Shown piece after piece: positions 51,300 to 53,770 of a DNA stretch of 53,770 nt. Where the stretch lies: positions 1 through 53,770 of the forward strand of contig CAYVVD010000021.1 of assembly GCA_964454975.1 (NCBI GenBank), given 5' to 3'. Each line of letters opens with the position of its first letter. Position 1 is the first letter of the stretch. The DNA comes from CAYVVD01 sp964454975. GTDB taxonomy: Bacteria; Bacteroidota; Ignavibacteria; Kapaibacteriales; UBA2268. The position numbers and the translations under genes are program-made. Below the pieces are notes generated by a model. That model was not told where the DNA came from. It ran no database searches and saw only the letters and a program-made list of their open reading frames with translations.

Positions 51300-51800
51300 C
51301 TAAACAGACTTGATAACCGAAGTTACTACACCCCAGATATCAAATTTATCATCTTCACTAATTATGATTGGGCTGAACTGATCGTTCTCGGCGACAAGGA
51401 CAGTTCCCTGCTCATTTATCTGAAGCCTTTTTACAAGAAGCTGGTCGTTGATAGCTGCAACAACTATCTTTCCGTTTTCCGCCTCGAGCGAACGGTCAAC
51501 AACGAGTATATCACCGGAATTGATACCGGCTTTTATCATTGAATTGCCAGTTACACGGATGAGGAATGTTGATTCAGGATTGCGTACGAGGTAATCATTC
51601 AGGTCCAACTTTCCTTCACGAACAGTTATATTTGCCCGCTGGAAAGGTACATAGGCAGGGTCTATAAATAAAGGTAGCCTTTTAGTCCTCAGGCGAGATG
51701 AATAAAACACCTCGTCGGCCTTCATGTGGCCTGAATTTACCGAATGCTTTTGAAGAGACATGTAGATTTGCCTTGATGGCGATACCATATTTAACTCCAT
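51300..51800 (-). CDS. UmuD-like S24 peptidase-fold protein
   Basis: A 166-residue protein that aligns with UmuD over its whole C-terminal part: LDLNDYLVRNPESTFLIRVTGNSMIKAGI, then VVAAINDQLLVKRLQ and DIWGVVTSVIKS. The catalytic pair fits Ser87 (GNSM) and Lys124, 37 residues apart as in UmuD. The N-terminal PLF is also matched. In the ungapped alignment, however, the UmuD Cys24-Gly25 cleavage site falls on Val51-Pro52, so self-cleavage looks unlikely. There is no HTH and no umuC partner in the window. An ATG at 51788 is an alternative start. Confidence 0.82.
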   Translation of the reverse strand: MELNMVSPSRQIYMSLQKHSVNSGHMKADEVFYSSRLRTKRLPLFIDPAYVPFQRANITVREGKLDLNDYLVRNPESTFLIRVTGNSMIKAGINSGDILVVDRSLEAENGKIVVAAINDQLLVKRLQINEQGTVLVAENDQFSPIIISEDDKFDIWGVVTSVIKSV

Positions 51801-52223
51801 TAGTTAATGAATTACAAAATCTTATGGTAATTAATCATAATCCGTGCCAAAATTCAGTATGGTTTTATATCAAATTGAAACATGGAATTTTATCTTCACA
51901 GTATTCAAAAAGCCATTGTTATTCAGAAAGTAAAATACATTAAATAAAAATTAATCAATATTTTAGCTAATTTTGTCCCATAAGCTGGTTTCGTGTGTTA
52001 TAATAGTGTAATAAAACAGTCTGTTTTATTAATATTTAATCGCTAAATGGTAAATTAACATAAATCAGAAATTGGATAATTCGTTGGTTTTTAAAGAATT
52101 AAAACTGCCATCCATACTTTTAAATGTGTTTATTATTCATGGAAGTTTAGCACACATTCCATTAACTATAGATGAATAACTGATAAATTCAGTTTTTTTA
52201 TTAATTAACTTAATGAGGTTTAA
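51801..52223. other. Long divergent regulatory region before the GEVED gene
   Basis: This 423-base gap is AT-rich and has no ORF. TATAAT is at 51999-52004, followed five bases later by the palindrome at 52009-52031. The presumed 5' leader then holds ATGGAA/TTCCAT (52139-52162) and AACTGA/TCAGTT followed by TTTTT (52178-52199), a weak attenuator-like hairpin 30 bases before the ATG. A GAGG lies at 52215-52218. It must control both umuD-like (leftward) and the GEVED gene (rightward). Function of the leader is inferred. Confidence 0.5.
52009..52031. promoter_or_regulatory. Perfect 11-bp-arm palindrome, candidate operator
   Basis: TAATAAAACAG and CTGTTTTATTA (single T between) form a perfect palindrome five bases after a TATAAT-like -10 element, where a repressor operator would block the start of transcription. 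It lies 193 bp before the GEVED gene ATG and 209 bp before the UmuD-like ATG. The core ACAGTCTGT resembles no operator I can name. The UmuD-like protein lacks an HTH, so another regulator is needed. Confidence 0.55.
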
Positions 52224-53770
52224 ATGTTTAAATCCCCACGAGTGTTAGCAGCCTTTTTCGTTGCTTTCTTTATGTTGGCAGCAGTTATAGAAGTTGCCGC
52301 TGTACCTCCAAATGCCTGTTCTTTCAACACATTTGGCTATTACCCGCGAGATATTGCACAGTTTCAGTTTGATAATTCGGGAGGTTCCTGGAAGTATACC
52401 TGGAATGCACCAAGTTACTACTACAGAACTTGCTATCGCGATGTAACAAGCTCTTCAACTTTTGAAGTAAAACCGGGCGTATCCTACAACTTTTACATGA
52501 GATATGGCCGTTACTATACTTCGTACTATAATACTTATGCAAGGATTTGGGTAGACTGGAACAAAGATGGGAATTTTACAAACTGGGACTATAGCAGGTA
52601 CACAATTAATTCAGCTGTACCGGATACTGATGAGTTGGTTTTGACCAGCCCTTACGGAAACCAATGGAACGGCTCAATGTCAATTCCTTCATGGGTTTCC
52701 CCGGGTGAATACAGAATGAGAATCTTTGTAACATATAGCAGCTATCACAACTACACAAACTACAATGGATATTATTTCTGGAGAGCAGGATGCTTGCCAA
52801 ATAATTATTCACCCTCTTATTACTATTGGTATGTACAGGATATGACAATTGATGTAAAAATTCCAACACCAAACGCCGGAATTACATCTATTACAGCACC
52901 TGTCATGCCATACCGCCAGGGTGTGAAGAACGTAGATGTAACATTACAGAACAAAGCAATTCCTGAATTATTAGACCTTAACAATGTTGAAATTCACTGG
53001 ACAGTAAACGGTGTTGCACAGCCTACATTCAACTGGGCCGGTAACCTGGGTCCGGATGAAACAACAACTTTAAATATTGGAACATACGACTTTACATATC
53101 CGGCAGGCGGGCCATGGAATATGTTCGTAATTAATGCCTGGACAGCTTACCCTAACGGAAGTGTTGACCAGGAAACTGATAACGATATGGCATCTCTGAA
53201 CACAGCGCCCATCCGCGATGACGCCGGTGTAACAAATCTGATAGAACCTTTGGGATTCCCTCCGGGTGAAACAGACGTTATAGTTGAAGTTACCAACTAT
53301 GGCGCCCGCCCGTTAAGTTCATTCACTGTTCAGTGGGAAATTGACGGTGCAGCACAGACTCCTGTTGATGTTTCAGGTTTGAACATTCTTCAGGGCCAGA
53401 CAACTAATGTAAACTTAGGCGCTTATAACTTCCAGTACAAACGCCCTTATGCTGCCTTCGTACTCGATGCGTGGACTGAAATGCCAAATAGTGTTGATGA
53501 CGAAGACCTGTCAAACGATGCGTTTTCGACAGACCTGAACGTATCTTTGGTACCGGGTAATTACTATGTTGGTGGTACTAATCCACACTTCCCGAATGTT
53601 GCTAACGCAGTGCAGGCATTTAACATGGGTGGTATATTCGGTACCGGCGATGTTGTTTTCAACATCAGGCAGGGTGTTTACGATGCACCAATCCAGATGA
53701 ACGATGTCCGCACCGACAACAGCAACATCATCTTCCAGTCACAGAGTGGGAACCCATCAGATGTACTCAT
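52224..53770 (+). CDS. Partial secreted GEVED/beta-helix surface protein (runs off the window)
   Basis: An open frame from ATG 52224 (GAGG six bases before it) without a stop to the window end: 515 codons visible. Signal peptide at 1-26 (LAAFFVAFFMLAAVIEVAA). A GEVED-type domain with ARIWVDWNKDGNFTNWDYSR at about 106-125. Two CARDB-like repeats begin at about 217 (NAGITSITAP) and 333 (DAGVTNLIEP). From about 445 it looks like the start of a right-handed beta-helix (NYYVGGTNPHFPNVANAVQ). This fits a large T9SS-secreted adhesin or glycan-binding protein. The C-terminus is missing from this window. Confidence 0.85.
   Translation, partial: MFKSPRVLAAFFVAFFMLAAVIEVAAVPPNACSFNTFGYYPRDIAQFQFDNSGGSWKYTWNAPSYYYRTCYRDVTSSSTFEVKPGVSYNFYMRYGRYYTSYYNTYARIWVDWNKDGNFTNWDYSRYTINSAVPDTDELVLTSPYGNQWNGSMSIPSWVSPGEYRMRIFVTYSSYHNYTNYNGYYFWRAGCLPNNYSPSYYYWYVQDMTIDVKIPTPNAGITSITAPVMPYRQGVKNVDVTLQNKAIPELLDLNNVEIHWTVNGVAQPTFNWAGNLGPDETTTLNIGTYDFTYPAGGPWNMFVINAWTAYPNGSVDQETDNDMASLNTAPIRDDAGVTNLIEPLGFPPGETDVIVEVTNYGARPLSSFTVQWEIDGAAQTPVDVSGLNILQGQTTNVNLGAYNFQYKRPYAAFVLDAWTEMPNSVDDEDLSNDAFSTDLNVSLVPGNYYVGGTNPHFPNVANAVQAFNMGGIFGTGDVVFNIRQGVYDAPIQMNDVRTDNSNIIFQSQSGNPSDVL

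Overview
The window looks like a chromosomal segment of a Gram-negative member of the Bacteroidota/Chlorobiota (FCB) assemblage, probably from an Ignavibacteria/Kapabacteria-like branch rather than a classical gliding Bacteroidetes. The evidence is the mix of genes. There are type IX secretion (T9SS)-style C-terminal tails, a bacillithiol deacetylase (bshB1), LPS genes (lpxH, split hldE) and a birA-coaX pair, alongside a flagellar set (csrA, fliW, motB) that most gliding Bacteroidetes lack. The taxon is an inference. No rRNA, insertion sequence, phage or CRISPR array is visible. The gene content is mostly core and metabolic.

Layout. 0-2.3 kb: fpr, a small outer-membrane barrel, and a P460-like cytochrome lipoprotein. 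2.3-7.4 kb: tRNA-Gln, prs, rplY and pth, then rimO (minus), nusB and a CoA-binding protein. 7.5-11.2 kb (minus): response regulator, csrA, fliW, motB, lepB, lpxH. 11.3-16.9 kb: birA-coaX, then a hybrid histidine kinase and a sigma-54-type response regulator. 17-20 kb: a Cys/Met PLP enzyme, queF-queD and mazG. 20.1-22.4 kb: a T9SS-tail remnant, then murQ-anmK (minus; MurNAc recycling). 22.6-27 kb: serS, an AT-rich gap with DnaA-box-like sites, rpiB-bshB1-coaD and hrcA. 27.4-36 kb: a tight AtuA-family / T9SS-tail protein / P-loop ATPase operon, then a large FlgD-tail surface protein. 36-40 kb: an OmpR-type regulator, an enoyl-ACP-reductase-like SDR, rfaE2-rfaE1 and rmlD. 40.1-43.4 kb: mnmE-mnmG, with perfect ParB-type parS palindromes at both ends of mnmG. 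43.6-51.8 kb: lhgO, moxR, an alanine-type aminotransferase, a doubly degenerate receiver/HD-GYP protein, an aspartase fused to a cyclic-nucleotide-binding-like domain, an ABC ATPase and a UmuD homologue without a recognisable cleavage site. 52.2 kb to the end: a partial GEVED/beta-helix surface protein.

The most notable points concern chromosome biology and unusual proteins. Two parS sites lie about 16-18 kb from an AT-rich intergenic region carrying several DnaA-box-like motifs, which together suggest a region near the replication origin. The unusual proteins are the CRP-like-domain/aspartase fusion, the regulator that has lost both its phosphoacceptor Asp and its HD metal ligands, the UmuD-like protein, and the coupled secreted-protein/STAND-ATPase operon. 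None of these functions has been tested; they are read from sequence alone.
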